From positions 30,869,248-30,933,247 of the forward strand of contig CM038467.1 in assembly GCA_021464415.1 (NCBI GenBank): a DNA stretch of 64,000 bases, in the 5' to 3' direction. Every line of letters begins with the position of its first letter. Position 1 is the stretch's first letter. The notes under the pieces were generated by a model that saw only the letters and a list, made by a program, of their open reading frames with translations, was not told the origin of the DNA and searched no databases. The position numbers and the translations under genes are program-made. Origin of the DNA: Lonicera japonica (taxonomy: Eukaryota > Streptophyta > Magnoliopsida > Dipsacales > Caprifoliaceae). Of the stretch, positions 47,331-59,549 are shown one piece after another.

Positions 47331-48317
47331 AGGTAAATATTTTATTTTTTAATGAAATATGATAAAGTCGACAGCTCTATGGATTGTAGATTATCTTTAT
47401 TAAATTTTATATAAAAAAATTAATTTAAAAGCGGATGAGATAAAAATTCAAATTTTCAACCAACAAAAATTTTTGTCAAATTTTAGCTGTACTCTTTGGT
47501 ATTGCAAAACTCCATATACTCCCCTTTGTATTAGTTATTTTGTCATTTCTCATATAAAAACATCGCTAATCAATCATTTATAGGATTTTCTCAGCAACAA
47601 AAGTACCCCTATTAGCCCAATATTGACGGAACAGTTTGTTCAGGATGTTATTTCACTGTACTGAAGTTTCCGTATTAACATTTATTTATACTTTTTGGAA
47701 TTTTATTTTAATAATTTATATAGGATGATCTGCAGCCCCTTCGTGAAATTTTGAATATTTTTACCCATATATAATACTAGATTAATTGAACATGGGATAC
47801 ATGTGTTACTCGTACATAGAATTTGGGGAATTTTTTTTTAACAAAATATTGAAGAATGGTCTGATGACTAAGCAGTAATATATTGTTTATTCGGTAGGGT
47901 TTAACTCTTGTTACAAAAAAGGAAAAAAGAAAAAGAGAAATTATGATTGAATAGTTGAACTTGCCATTATCATTTTTGTTTTTGCTCTCCGACTGAAATC
48001 CTGGATCAGCCACTTACCATATCACTCTGGCCTATGTCGCGTTTTTAAAGTATTACGTATCGTGTTCACGTGGTAGTGTGTTTCTACAAGATATTTTTTC
48101 TCTAGGGAAGATTTTGGGAAGGGAAATTAATTAAAGAAGGCAAAGCTGGCAAACACTTAGCTGAGGGAGAGAGATATTAACTGAAAAAAAGCAGCTTTAA
48201 AGCATGAAAACAGGCAAAGCTTTATCCCATGCATGGAAGCCCAAGTTCTACAAGAAATCTTTGGCAGTTTTATTCTCTCTTTTTTTCTTTCTGTTGTCCT
48301 ACCCATAATATATCATC
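47331..48317. other. Upstream region of the transporter gene
   Basis: No gene. 48120-48300 is less AT-biased and contains CCCATGCATGG (48228-48238) and pyrimidine-rich text, likely the proximal promoter of the gene starting at 48410. Confidence 0.45.
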
Positions 48318-48327
48318 TATATATAAG
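48318..48327 (+). promoter_or_regulatory. TATA box of WAT1-related gene
   Basis: TATATATAAG, 83 bp before the ATG at 48410, followed by a TC-rich leader (CTTCTCTTCTTCTCTCTTC and CCCCTCTCTCTC). Confidence 0.6.
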
Positions 48328-48409
48328 TGATCACCTTCTCTTCTTCTCTCTTCACCTCCACCCCTCTCTCTCTAGAAATAATTTTTGAATAAATAAATAA
48401 ATAATAATA

Positions 48410-51400
48410 ATGGGGGCTGATTTATTGCCATTCATTACCATGGTTCTTGTACAAGTGGGCTTTGCCGGAATGAACATTATATCGAAGCTTGCCATGGATT
48501 CCGGGATGAATCCTTTCGTCCATGTCGCTTATCGACAAATCTTTGCTTCCATGATCATCGCCCCTTTCGCTTATTTCTTAGAGAGGTAATTTAAATACTA
48601 ACAGTCTTAAACTTACTGAATTTTTGTATAAACTTATTTTACAAACTGTTGTTGTACCAATCAGATAAAAAGAAGGAAATGTTAGACTCACTCAATTTTG
48701 GTACATTTTTTTTAACAAATTGATGTTGTACCATTCACATGATCGAACTGGTCGGCTCATACATTTAATGCATTGTTGGTTTATTTATTCATTATTTGAT
48801 TGGTATCATACAAATATTTTGTATAAAAATTGAATAATTAAGTTTAGCACTACTCTAAAAAGAAACGTGGACAACAAATTAAATGTGTGACCCCACTAAT
48901 TTATGGTTTTGGGCAAGCTATGTAATGGACTAGTCTATTCACAAATTAACTAATTAATTTTCAGTGATGATTTTTGTTTTTTTGTCTAATATATGCATTT
49001 CATTATTTATAAAAGGGACTAGTCCATTTGTGGATTATACGTGTATATGTATGTATATATATATATGTATATCATTTTCAATATTTTTGGTTTTTATATA
49101 GTTTAGTTTGATTTCATGCATATATAGGTGGTTACTAGTTTTAGTCCATGAGGATGTATTTGTGCTATTTTTGGTTACCAAGATTAACCAAAGATAATTT
49201 CCAAAACTATATGCAATTATTGAAATATGAGAAAGAGGGAGAAGAGAAAAAAATTTAATTTTTCGTGAATTGTTAAGTCAAGTTACTTCACTTTTCTTTG
49301 GCACAAAAAATGGAGCTGTACTTTTCCCTAGATTTCTTCTTTTCCCAAAAGAAAATAAAAAGTAATCTAGCAGGATTTTATTGAAAATGCAACTATATAA
49401 ATATTGATAATTTGGATTTCATTATTTGATGGAAAGGAGGAATTGAGTAATGGAAACTACCTCCTTTACAAATTATAGGGTAGGACTCTACGTAATATGT
49501 AATACATATATATATACACACACATATAAATGTGTGTAATATATAACGAGCAATAATTTTTTAATTCAGCCTAAAAATATATAAGAAATAAAAAATTATG
49601 TGATTAAAATTATAAAATACTTTTTATAAATAAATAATGTTTTTAATACGGATTACGAATATATATATATGTGTGTGCATACATAGATCCGAAGAGAAGA
49701 GGGAGACTTGATCGACTTTTAATACCCAAAATATTAATTTAAAATATAATAAACAATCATTTAAGACAGGACCATTCACCATAACTGTAACAAAAGTAAA
49801 AATACATGGTATGAATTAGCATTTTCCGTCCACAAAAGAAATAGGTTTTTTTTTTCTTTTTTTATATATATTTTTTAATATTAACTTATCTTCTTAGGGT
49901 TGAAGTGTGTAAATGTTTAGATTAAGCAATTTCCCAAGCTATCTTGAAAGCAATAATGTTAGTAATTGTATCCCATAAAAGGAAATTATGATCGTATAGC
50001 AAGGAATATAATTACCAAATTTCTCGCTTTAAAAAAAAAATTGTAGATCAAACAAAAAAAAATACAATCACATGTAAAAGAAAGAAAATTAACATTATCA
50101 TAGCTAGCTTCAACCCACCCCTACGCTAAAATTTGGGTAAACTAGTGGAGCTAAATGACCAGTTTATCGAGCGAATGCAAATGCAATTATAAAAACAGTA
50201 GAACATAGTATAGTTGAGAGCGTTGTAGTATAAACGCAGTGCAAATGCGAAGCAAGAAAGAGTGAGAGGCATTAAAGTTGCAAAAAAGCTAAGAAAACCC
50301 GGAGAAAATTTTGGAGAAGAAATTAAGGAAGGAAGAGAGAGAGAGAGAGAGAGAGTTATGGAATATTCTGGTTGTTAATTGAGAGAGAATTATGTACGAA
50401 GTGGGCATGCTCACGTGCTTATGCTGCAATTTTCTCCGTTAAATTTAAATTGAACGTGAGTAATAAGCAAGGTTTATGTGACTAATCAATCATTAATCCT
50501 TAATTATCACCTCAACAGGAACACCCTATACATTAGGCCTTTTTTTTGTGGCACGACGCATGTGCATGTTTTTATGTTTAACTTTGCTCCTCGTCATAAC
50601 ATAACACACGTTTGTGCTGTATCATATTTTCCGAGTATCCCGTGAACAAAATATATGCTACACTGCTTTAGGAAATAGTTGTATGCGATTTAGTAGTATC
50701 ACGTGATTATATTTTAGAACTAATAGATTAAGTAATTTCCCAAGTAATCTTGTAATGTTAAGTACTAACTTTATCCCGTAAAAAGAAATTATATTGGTGT
50801 CAAGGAATTATAATTTCGATAATAGACATCGTACCAAATTTCTGCATATTAAAAAAAATATAGTCAGATAAGAAAGAAAATCAACATATTATAGCCCACT
50901 TCAGTTTACCCCTATGTTAAAATTTGGGTAAATTAGTGAAATTAAATGACTAGTTCATTGAATGAGTGCGAACTATCGCAAAAACAGTAGCACTGAAATT
51001 ATTTTAAATTGAGAGTTGAGAATGTGCATGTATATTTAGTTGAGACTTGAGAGGGTTCTAGTATAAAGGCAGGCATTAAAAGTTGGAAAAAAGTTAAGAA
51101 AACATGGAGAAAATTTAGGAGAAGAAAGGAAAAGGGAGAGATAAATTATGGAATATTCAGTTTGTTGAGAGAGATTTGTCTTTGATTCTATTAATGGTAA
51201 CGTATGTATGTGCAGGCCCACGTGCTTGTGGTGCACCTTTCTCCGTTAAATATTAAATTGAACGTGAGTAATAAGCAAGGTATATGTGACTAATTCAATC
51301 ATTAATTAATAAATAAATCAACACAATGCATATGTTTTTATATCTTTATTTACTCGTCATTATAACATACAAACGTGTGTGCTATACACTTGACCATATT

Positions 51401-54400
51401 CACTAATTACCCTGTGAACAAAACGTTTGCTACACTGTTTTAGAAAATATTTTTACATTCAGGAGTATCGTGTTCTTATGTTTCGAAGAAGTAGCATGAA
51501 TAGATATTCAATATTCATGGTGTACAGTATGACTGTACTAGTCTAATAATGACATTTAGATAAGATTCACCTTACATGTATGAATCAAAATAATTTATTT
51601 GCAGCACAAACTATGTGTTTTTATGTCTTTATTCACACGTCATCGTAGCATACACGCGTGTGCATGTGCTAATTAACTTGCATACCGTATTCTCCGATTA
51701 TCCCGTGAACAAAATGTCTGCTACACTACTTTAGAAAATATTTCTATATTTATGATGATCACGTGTTCATGTTTCATAGAATTAGCATGAATAGATATTC
51801 AGTACTCATGGTGTACTATGTGACTGTATTAGTCTAATGATGACATAATAAAATTCACCATACATATAAGAATAAAAAAAGTATATAATAAATGAATATG
51901 AACTTCTCTCACGGCAATATTTGCAACACAAAGCATGTGTTTTTATGTCTTTACTCGCACATCATCATAACAAAACACGCATGTGTGCTTTCATATTTTC
52001 CGAGTATCCCGGCCGTGAACAAAATGTTTGCTATCCACTACTTTGGAAAATATTTGAATATATGAGAGTATCGCGTGGTCATATTTCAAAACTAATGAGT
52101 GAATGTTAAATGACTATACGTATATTCATTTTTTTTTTCTTACATGTAGGGTGATTAATCGTACCTCATGTTTCTATAAATTCGGGTAATTAGCACTTGA
52201 CATTAGTTCGTCATTTTTTCCATTGTCACCCTGGATCTTTTTTTTCAATTGAGGCAACCCCAAAGTTTGCTCCACTTACCACAATTATCTAAAAGTGAAA
52301 GTCGCATCAAAATTCAGGTGCAAGGATAGTTTTAATATTTTCGAAATTAACATACAAGAGGACCTTATTTTGAGACTTAAAGTTTGACTATTGTCAGTCG
52401 TCCTTAATCTTTTTCTTCTTCTACTTTCTCTCTTTGCAAGCTTCTCCTGTCTCTATTGAGGAGATTCTGACTGCCATTAATGGAGGCAAGTGAAGCTTGT
52501 AGAGAGAGAAAGTAGAAGAAGAAAAATATTAAGGACAATTGTGGGACAATAGGTAAACTTTAGGGGGGTCAAAAAGAAGATCATTTTGTGTGTTAAATTC
52601 AAAAATACCAAAAATACTCCTGCACCTGCCTTTAACGTGCTCATTCTGTCAAGAATTTTAAACATTCACTTTTGGACGAGTATGTGACGCAAAGCAAATT
52701 TTGTGTTGCCTCGGCAAAAAAAATAAAATCCAAAATGTCCGTGGGAAAAACTAACAAACTTTAAGGGTCAAAAGAACTAATTACTCAATAAATTTGATAC
52801 CGAAAACCAATCTAATGGAAGTTTTGTTTCGGGTTAGGGGAGACGAGGGGTCGCTAATATAAATTTGTTTAAAAATTTTGTACGGATAACTTAATACTAT
52901 ATCCTATATCAAGTTCTCAAAATTAAAAGAGGCGATTGCCCAGCCCCAGCTCCAAATGCATCCATAAAATTAAAGCCATGTCGGGTTTATATTTTTGAAC
53001 ATATATTAGGCTACTAGCCCCCATAAAATAACCGACTTTTTAATGTCAGATCAAGTTAAAAATCTGTCGAGTAGAACCATTTTGCCCTCCCTACTTGATT
53101 ACTTCCAACAAGTTGGTTATTCTAGTGGTATAAAACTCTGGCTTGTGTTTCACACTAGTTACATATGCAACATTTGTAACTACTAAGAGCGACTTAGTGG
53201 TAACGTATTGGGTTTAACTCTGGCTTCAACTAGGAGTTCTCCAGGTCGAGGTCCAACAGCTCCAAAAATAGTCTGATGGACAGTGGCTTGGCAGCATTCC
53301 GTGAGCGGAGATTAATCAAAGTGTGTAAAAGCTGACAAAAAAAACCCAACAAAAAAAAAAGAGTGCAACATTAGTTTCTCTCTCCCGAAGAAGTAGTGGT
53401 GCTGGTCACACTTGAATATTGTACGTTTTGTGTACACAAGTAATACACTGATATTGACATTCTTGAATTTATGCCCTTGATAAAATTTATCACAAGCTTT
53501 CTTTACATTATATTGTCTTTAAATTAGAAATAGTAGGTCTATATTTATCTAAAACCTATATATCAAACTACGCCAAATTTAATGGGGCCTGAAATAAGAC
53601 AATTATCAAACAACTAACCCATCTAGTGTATAAGTACGTAGTTTAGAATTAATTAATGCTCTGTTAATTGTTACTAAAAACTCAAAAGTAACCAAAATTT
53701 ATGTGGTGTGCACGATAATTATTAGTGCTTGCGTATATTCAATGTTTTTGAATTATTAATCAATTACTTTATTATGTTATTTTAATGCAGAAAAACAAGG
53801 CCTAGGATGACACCATCTATTTTCTTCCAAATTTTCTTATGCTCTATTTTTGGGTAAGTTTCTCATCTTTCTTTTCATTTATTTCCCAAAGAAAAATGAT
53901 ACCCACACCTCTGGAATTAATTATAATGAGCCGTTTAATTATTTATTTCAGTAGCCAAAATTTGAACGATAAATACAGTTAGTAAGTAAACGACAACTTG
54001 AGATTAAATATTTTATGTTTTTTAAACATCCAGGGTAACCATGAATCAGATAACTTACTTTATCGGACTGAAAAATTCGACTCCAACAATCGCGTGTGCA
54101 TTGTCAAATTTACTACCCGCGGTCACTTTTCTCCTAGCTGTCCCTTTTCGGTAATATTTTTTATTGCTTTCTTTTCTTTTTTTTACATCGTTTTTGCGTG
54201 TAACAATGCATAGATAAATTAAATTAGGTGTCTAATTAAAATTAATTATGTGTAGGAAGACTAACATTTTTCTTCAAGAAAAAAGGGGAGACTAATTTTT
54301 TTTCTTTTTTGGTGTTTGGTAGGCTAGAAAGTGTGGGAATCAAGAGTAGGGTAGGGCAAGCCAAGTTGATGGGAACCCTAGTGTGTGTGGGTGGGGCCAT

Positions 54401-57400
54401 GTTATTGTCATTTTACCATGGGCCAGAGATCTACATTGGTGAGTCAAGGATTCACTGGAAATATGCAGAAACTGTGGGGAATATTAATAATACATCAAGT
54501 CAAGGTAGCCATGGTAGCAACTTCATGTTGGGCCCCTTTCTCATAATTGCAAGCTCTGTTTCTTGGGCTATATGGTTCATTCTCCAGGTAATTTATCCCA
54601 ATCATCTCTCTTTTCATCAAAATTCTAATATGAGCAGCCATTTCAATCGCCGTATGAAGTTGTGGTGTTGTACGTTTTTGAAATGTGCATTTACCCTTTT
54701 AATCTTTTATTTCATAATCGTTTTTATGAGACTCAAACCCTTAATTATACGTAAATCTATTGAACAATTTTAACCACTATACCATATAGCATTTTTGTTA
54801 AGTGTTTTATTTGAATTAAATTTAATGTATGCAAGTTGAACACGTATAAATTGTGTATACGGAGTGATCTAGTTTATATGTACACAATCAATCGCTTGTG
54901 CGGGCCACACACAACTTTTTAGCCAAAATGGGCAGAGAGAGAGAGAGAGAGACTTTAGGACGTATCACTTATTATTAGTTTAGAGTGTTACGCACGTTGT
55001 GTAAAATTAGTCGAGTGCAATATATAAAAAACAAAAAATAGGTAAAATATTGTACAAATAATTAAGGTCATAACTTAATATAACAAATTGAACAATAACT
55101 ATGAAGTTGTAAGTTCTTCCGTTTATATATCCCCAAGTATATAGGTTTTCTAAATCTGTTAAACTACGTAATCCAAAAGAAAAGCTCTACTGTCAAATAA
55201 AGAAAACAACATTCCTAATAAGAAAACTAATTCATCCTTGAAGTAGTTTTTACAAAATTCTCTAATTATGTTATAAAGTACTCTAACTATTAATTGATGG
55301 ATATATGCAGGCTAGAATGGGCCAGGAATATCCAGCACCATACTCAAGCTCAGCACTGATGTGTTTAATGGCTAGTGTCCAGTGTGTGGTCATTGGTCTA
55401 GGGTTCGACCACCAGTCATCTGCATGGTCACTCTCCCTTCCCATTAGGGCTGTTTCTGCTGTTTACGCGGTATGACTACAACTGACCCTTTCACATCTAA
55501 CTCACAGTCTCACACGATCTGTCTTAAATTAAAAGTCCAATCAGACTTTCACATAATTTTAAAGTTATACTGCTTCCACATGATTAGAATAAAATTTGTT
55601 TAATGTTTGTCTGACTATAAATGTTTTAGAAAGAGATTTATATACTCTTAATTCTGAACATTCTAAATAAAGAACAGTGAACTCTTGATTTGTCTTATAT
55701 TAAAAGTCCAGTCAGACTTTCACATAATTTTAAAGTTATACTGCTTCCAGCATAATTAGAATAAAATTTGTTTAATGTTTGTCTAACCATAAATGTTCTA
55801 GAAAGAGATTTATATACTCTTAATTCAGAAAATTCTAAACAAAGAACAATGAACTCTTGATTAGGATTAGGACACCATATGTGTACGTGTATATATATGT
55901 GCGATGTGATCTTAAAAATATCATGTTATTTGGGAGTACTATGTGACATTATACTTCTTGAAATAATACCACTCTATATGTATAGAATGGATCGGTCCCA
56001 AGAAAGTGTTAACATATGGATCGCGAATATCTTGCATGGAGTGCAATCATTGACAAGTGTAACGTCACATGATACTTTCAAATTTTGGGATAATTGTTCC
56101 TAGTCATGTGATATTGAATTTTTTAATTTTTTTTTTGTACATAATAAATGTTGCAGGGAATAGTATGTTCAGCACTATCATTTTGCTTAATGTCATGGTG
56201 CATAGAAAGAAAAGGACCTCTCTATGTCTCTGTTTTTAGCCCCCTGCTGCTAGTCATTGTGGCAGTTCTCAGCTGGGCTTTACTTCGAGAAAAAATATAT
56301 GTTGGAACGTAAGTTTACATATATACCCTTTACTCCCCAAAAATTTAGACTTTGAGGTCCGTTCCCAATTATATATTATTTGAGTTTATTCAACCTAATA
56401 GGTGGGAAATCAAAACTTATTCAGTATCATGAGATCTGATATATTAATTGTGTTTTAAAAAATGAAATTAAACTTTTAATTTGGGATATCGAAAAGAAGA
56501 ATAATTGACTCTTAATTTAAAACTTTCGAAAAAAGAAATATTGACGCTTAATTTGAAATTTTTGAAAGAATAGTTCACTCTTTATTTAAGCCGAGAGAGT
56601 ATATGTTAGTGGGCTCAATACATGGGCCTATGAAACTTTGTTTTATCCATGCTTCTCATGTTTGTTCTTTGCGTTCGAGTAAGGATTGCATGCAAGAAAA
56701 GATCAGTGCTAGGATTTGTTTCATATCAGAAATTCTAAACCTTCTAAAGTATTCAACTTTGTTTCATATTAAGAGTTTACTTCTTTCTTTCTTTTTTTGT
56801 GACAACGATGTCCTAAATAAAAATACAAGTTTTTGTTTTTACACATAATCATGCTACTAAATCTCATGAAATTAGTAAACGAAGTTAACCAATTATTTTG
56901 TTAAAATTATTGACTCAATAGGAATGTGTGATCGATAGTCAAACAAAAACTCTTACTCCAAAATGGTGGAAGTAGTATATAACTTAGATATAGGAGCCTC
57001 TCGAGGTAAGGTTTTGAATAGATGCTCTAATGCATCCAAAAGTAAAAATCAGTGCTTACTTTTTACTTTTTTGTATTTTCATGTAATCATAAAAATTGGT
57101 AATGTTACATACAAGTTGAATTTCATTAAAAAAATTGTTATTACATGATTCAAACTCTTATAAAACTATATGTAAAGTTCTTTTTTCCCAATTTGAAACT
57201 TTATTAAGAAAGATTCATACCAAAAAGTTAAGGAAGAAATTGCACAAAAAATGGATTAGTTCTAATTAGTATTTTTTTTTCGGGGGTTTTATTTCAGTAT
57301 TTTAGGGTCTATCTTGATTGTTATGGGACTCTATGGGGTTCTATGGGGAAAGAAAAAGGAAATGGAACCCATAGAAAATATCAAAGAGACAGAAGAGGAG

Positions 57401-57448
57401 AAGCATGGATCAAAGAAAGACTTGGAATTGCAATTATATGGGCATTAA
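48410..57448 (+). CDS. WAT1-related / UMAMIT transporter (EamA family)
   Basis: Membrane transporter of the plant MtN21/UMAMIT family (drug/metabolite transporter superfamily). Known members export amino acids or move auxin. Exons with kept phases: 48410-48585, 53791-53853, 54034-54150, 54323-54587, 55311-55469, 56157-56308, 57298-57448; 360 residues. Ten hydrophobic segments fit two EamA repeats (about residues 7-150 and 180-325). Family text: [73 protein letters not shown] (shown in parts), [33 protein letters not shown]. The C-terminal 35 residues are hydrophilic ([18 protein letters not shown]). Substrate cannot be read from sequence. Gene order relative to G6PD4 and NIMIN suggests the UMAMIT25 lineage. 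Complete and intact. Confidence 0.93.
48586..50540 (+). other. Transporter intron 1, first part
   Basis: AT-rich intron with TA/CA runs at about 49040-49070, 49505-49530 and 49660-49685. The end of this part (about 49900-50480) is the first copy of a duplicated segment repeated from about 50720. Confidence 0.55.
49900..51470. repeat. Intronic duplication, about 800-bp copies
   Basis: About 49900-50700 and 50720-51470 share ATTTGGGTAAAYTAGTG, AGTTATGGAATATTC, TTTCTCCGTTAAAT and ATTGAACGTGAGTAATAAGC in order. Diverged by substitutions and indels. Confidence 0.75.
50540..52110. repeat. Four-fold intronic repeat, about 170-250 bp
   Basis: A block containing CATGTGTTTTTATGTCTTTA, ACGTGTGTGC, CCGAGTATCCCGTGAACAAA and GCTACACTACTTTAGAAAAT occurs at about 50550-50720, 51330-51500, 51610-51790 and 51920-52090. 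Two middle copies also share ATGAATAGATATTCARTA and the following 90 bases. Confidence 0.75.
52150..52800. mobile_element. Foldback MITE in transporter intron 1
   Basis: Two arms of about 300 bp are diverged inverse complements around 52460-52480. Paired text: TTCTTCTTCTACTTTCTCTC (52400s) / GAGAGAAAGTAGAAGAAGAA (about 52502-52521), GAGGCAAC / GTTGCCTC, CAGGTGCA / TGCACCTG. No coding capacity; the frame at 52477-52665 is part of the arm. Confidence 0.72.
53175..53363 (+). mobile_element. tRNA-derived SINE with 9-bp target duplication
   Basis: Pol III-type boxes: GCGACTTAGTGGTAACG (A box region, about 53189-53205) and AGGTCGAGGTCC (B box, 53243-53254). It ends in an A-rich tail (53335-53362). 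Perfect direct repeats TGCAACATT flank it (53166-53174 and 53364-53372). Inserted in the transporter intron, sense orientation. Confidence 0.75.
55520..55861. repeat. Tandem duplication in transporter intron 5
   Basis: Two copies of 171 bp (55520-55690, 55691-55861), over most of their length nearly identical (AAAGTCCARTCAGACTTTCA, AATAAAATTTGTTTAATG, AGAAAGAGATTTATATACTC). Recent local duplication. Confidence 0.9.
56309..57297 (+). other. Transporter intron 6
   Basis: 989-bp AT-rich intron. 56450-56600 contains decayed Stowaway-like text (GACTCTTAATTTAAAACT repeated, end GCCGAGAGAGTA). The frames here are not coding. Confidence 0.5.
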
Positions 57449-58056
57449 AATGGGAATGTTCTTCACTCTACAAAGCCAAGTGAAGAAATGGAAAATGTGT
57501 TGCCAAACAGCCCCTTGTCACTCTCTCATATATCTATCATGTAGGCTTCAATCAAGAGCACTACAATTTAGGCTGATATGTAACTAAATAATAAAAAAAA
57601 ATTAAGGGGGAAAGGAAAATGATATATTAATCTGTTTCCCCTGTTGTACGTTTTGGACCATACTAACAAAAGAGGAGAGATAATATAAGTATTTAATTTC
57701 TTTTTATAAAGTTTGATTGTGTTTGTATTATTTGGATTTAGCTCTTAAGAAATAATAAAAGTCGCTTTAAATGTGTTCTTTTCTCGTAATTTTGTTGTAA
57801 ATGACATAAATCATGAGAAAAAAAGGTGAACTTGTGTGTGCCGGAGCCAAGAATTATATTACAGTGTGTTTGGATTAAGAGGGAGGGATGGAAAGGAAAT
57901 GGTTAATTAGGAGGAGAATGAATGGAATATAATAAAAAGGAATGAGTTTAATTTTATTGTTATTTGAATAGTTAAAGATGGAAAATAATGGAGTGAAAAT
58001 AAATCTTGTTTGGATAGAAAGAAGGAAAGAAAGAAAATGAATCTGATTTAATATAT

Positions 58057-59049
58057 TGATGGTGTCAAAATTTAGAACAGATAATTGACGACCGACCAAT
58101 CAATGAATAATGGTGAATTGGATCGTAACTGTGAACAGTGTTGTGAACAGTACCACCGTATATATGAACAGTGCAAGTGAACAGTAACTGTGAATAGTAC
58201 CACTGTATATGCGAACAGTGATTGTGAACAGTAACTGTGAACAATACCGCTGTATATGTGAACAGTGATTTTGAACAGTAACTATGAACAGTACCGCTAT
58301 ATATGTGAACAGTGATTATGAACAGTGACCGTGAACAGTACCACCGTATATGTGAACAGTGACTGTGAACAGTACCGGCAGAAACTGATTAAAAATGAAG
58401 ATGAACACGAGACGTTTTTGTTAAGGTAGGTTCCCCAAGTAGCGCTTATGCTAGTCCGGCAGTACGTCCTCCTTTTGTGTGTGCTTGCTTTATATTAGCT
58501 CAAAGGCAATCAATTTGGATGATAATACAAGCTACCAATCTCTCTCTCTTTCTATAATTTCCTTAATTCTATTTATAAGTATAGAATTAGGATTACAAAT
58601 ATTTCAACAGAATAAATAATAAACTGTGTAGGAGAGAGAGCGTATAAGGATTGGTATTTTTTTTTTTTGTATGAAAAGAGAGAGTATAAGACCCTCAAAA
58701 ATTGGCTTGTATTTAGGAAAGATGGATGGATATTGGGAGAAGAGGAAGAGATGTTTTTTGGTGTGTCTTGAATGAATGAATGAGGGGGGTATTTATAGGT
58801 AAATGTAGAATGGCAAAAAAGTAAATTTGGTAATGTATATGATGTGTATGCTTAGGTCACATGTATTCTAGAATGTATATGATGTGTATACTTAGGTCAC
58901 ATGTATTCTAGAATGTACATGATGTGTATGCTTAGGTCACATAGGTAAAAATGGTATTTTACTGGAGGTAAAAATTGGTATTTTACTGGAGGTAAAAGTG
59001 TTGAATTACCTTTGTATGCCAATGATAAAATTAGTATTTAACCCCATCA
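58057..59049 (-). repeat. LTR, 3' copy in element orientation
   Basis: 993 bp, TGATG..CATCA. Contains a GTGAACAGT repeat cluster (58126-58376) and a 40-bp tandem repeat with GATGTGTATGCTTAGGTCAC (58839-58945). Compared with the other LTR it has an extra TAACTGTGAACA-type unit but one fewer 40-bp unit. Confidence 0.9.
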
Positions 59050-59198
59050 ATTGCCCCCTATCCTTATCATTTAGCTCGGATGAGATGATTGGTGAGGATA
59101 TCCTTCAACCCGGGAGCTAGTAGTAGCTTTGAGCTCTGAAGTTCGTCATGTCTTAAGCCCGAATCTTTCGTAGGTGAACAAGGTCGACAATTCGATGC

Positions 59199-59488
59199 CT
59201 GCAAGAGGTCTTTTGCCTGTGTTAGGTCTTTCGCCTGTGTTAGAGGTCTTTTGCCTGTGTTAGGTCTTTCGCCTTTGAGAGGTCTTTTGCCTTTTTTAAA
59301 GGTCTTTTGCCTTTTTTAAAGGTCTTTCGCCTGTGTTAGAGGTCTTTCGCCTTTTTTAGAGGTCTTTCGCCTGTGTTAGAGGTCTTTTGCCTTTTTAGAG
59401 GTCTTTCGCCTGTGTTAGAGGTCTTTTGCCTTTTTTAGAGGTCTTTCACCTGTGTTAGATGTCTTTTGCCTTTTTTAGAGGTCTTTTT
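59199..59488. repeat. Minisatellite 3' of gag
   Basis: About 14 units of 17-22 bp alternating GGTCTTTTGCCTTTTTTAGA and GGTCTTTCGCCTGTGTTAGA, between the gag frame and the polypurine tract of the GAG-only element. Unit lengths are not all multiples of three, so no frame is preserved. Confidence 0.9.
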
Positions 59489-59549
59489 TTTATATGTACT
59501 GTCGGAACTGACCTCGCTGAATAAGCTTTTCAATTTCTTCCTTGAGCTT

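Noticed and set aside
59156..59500. Coding repeat protein from the minisatellite
   Set aside because: Unit lengths shift the frame and stops occur; treated as non-coding.
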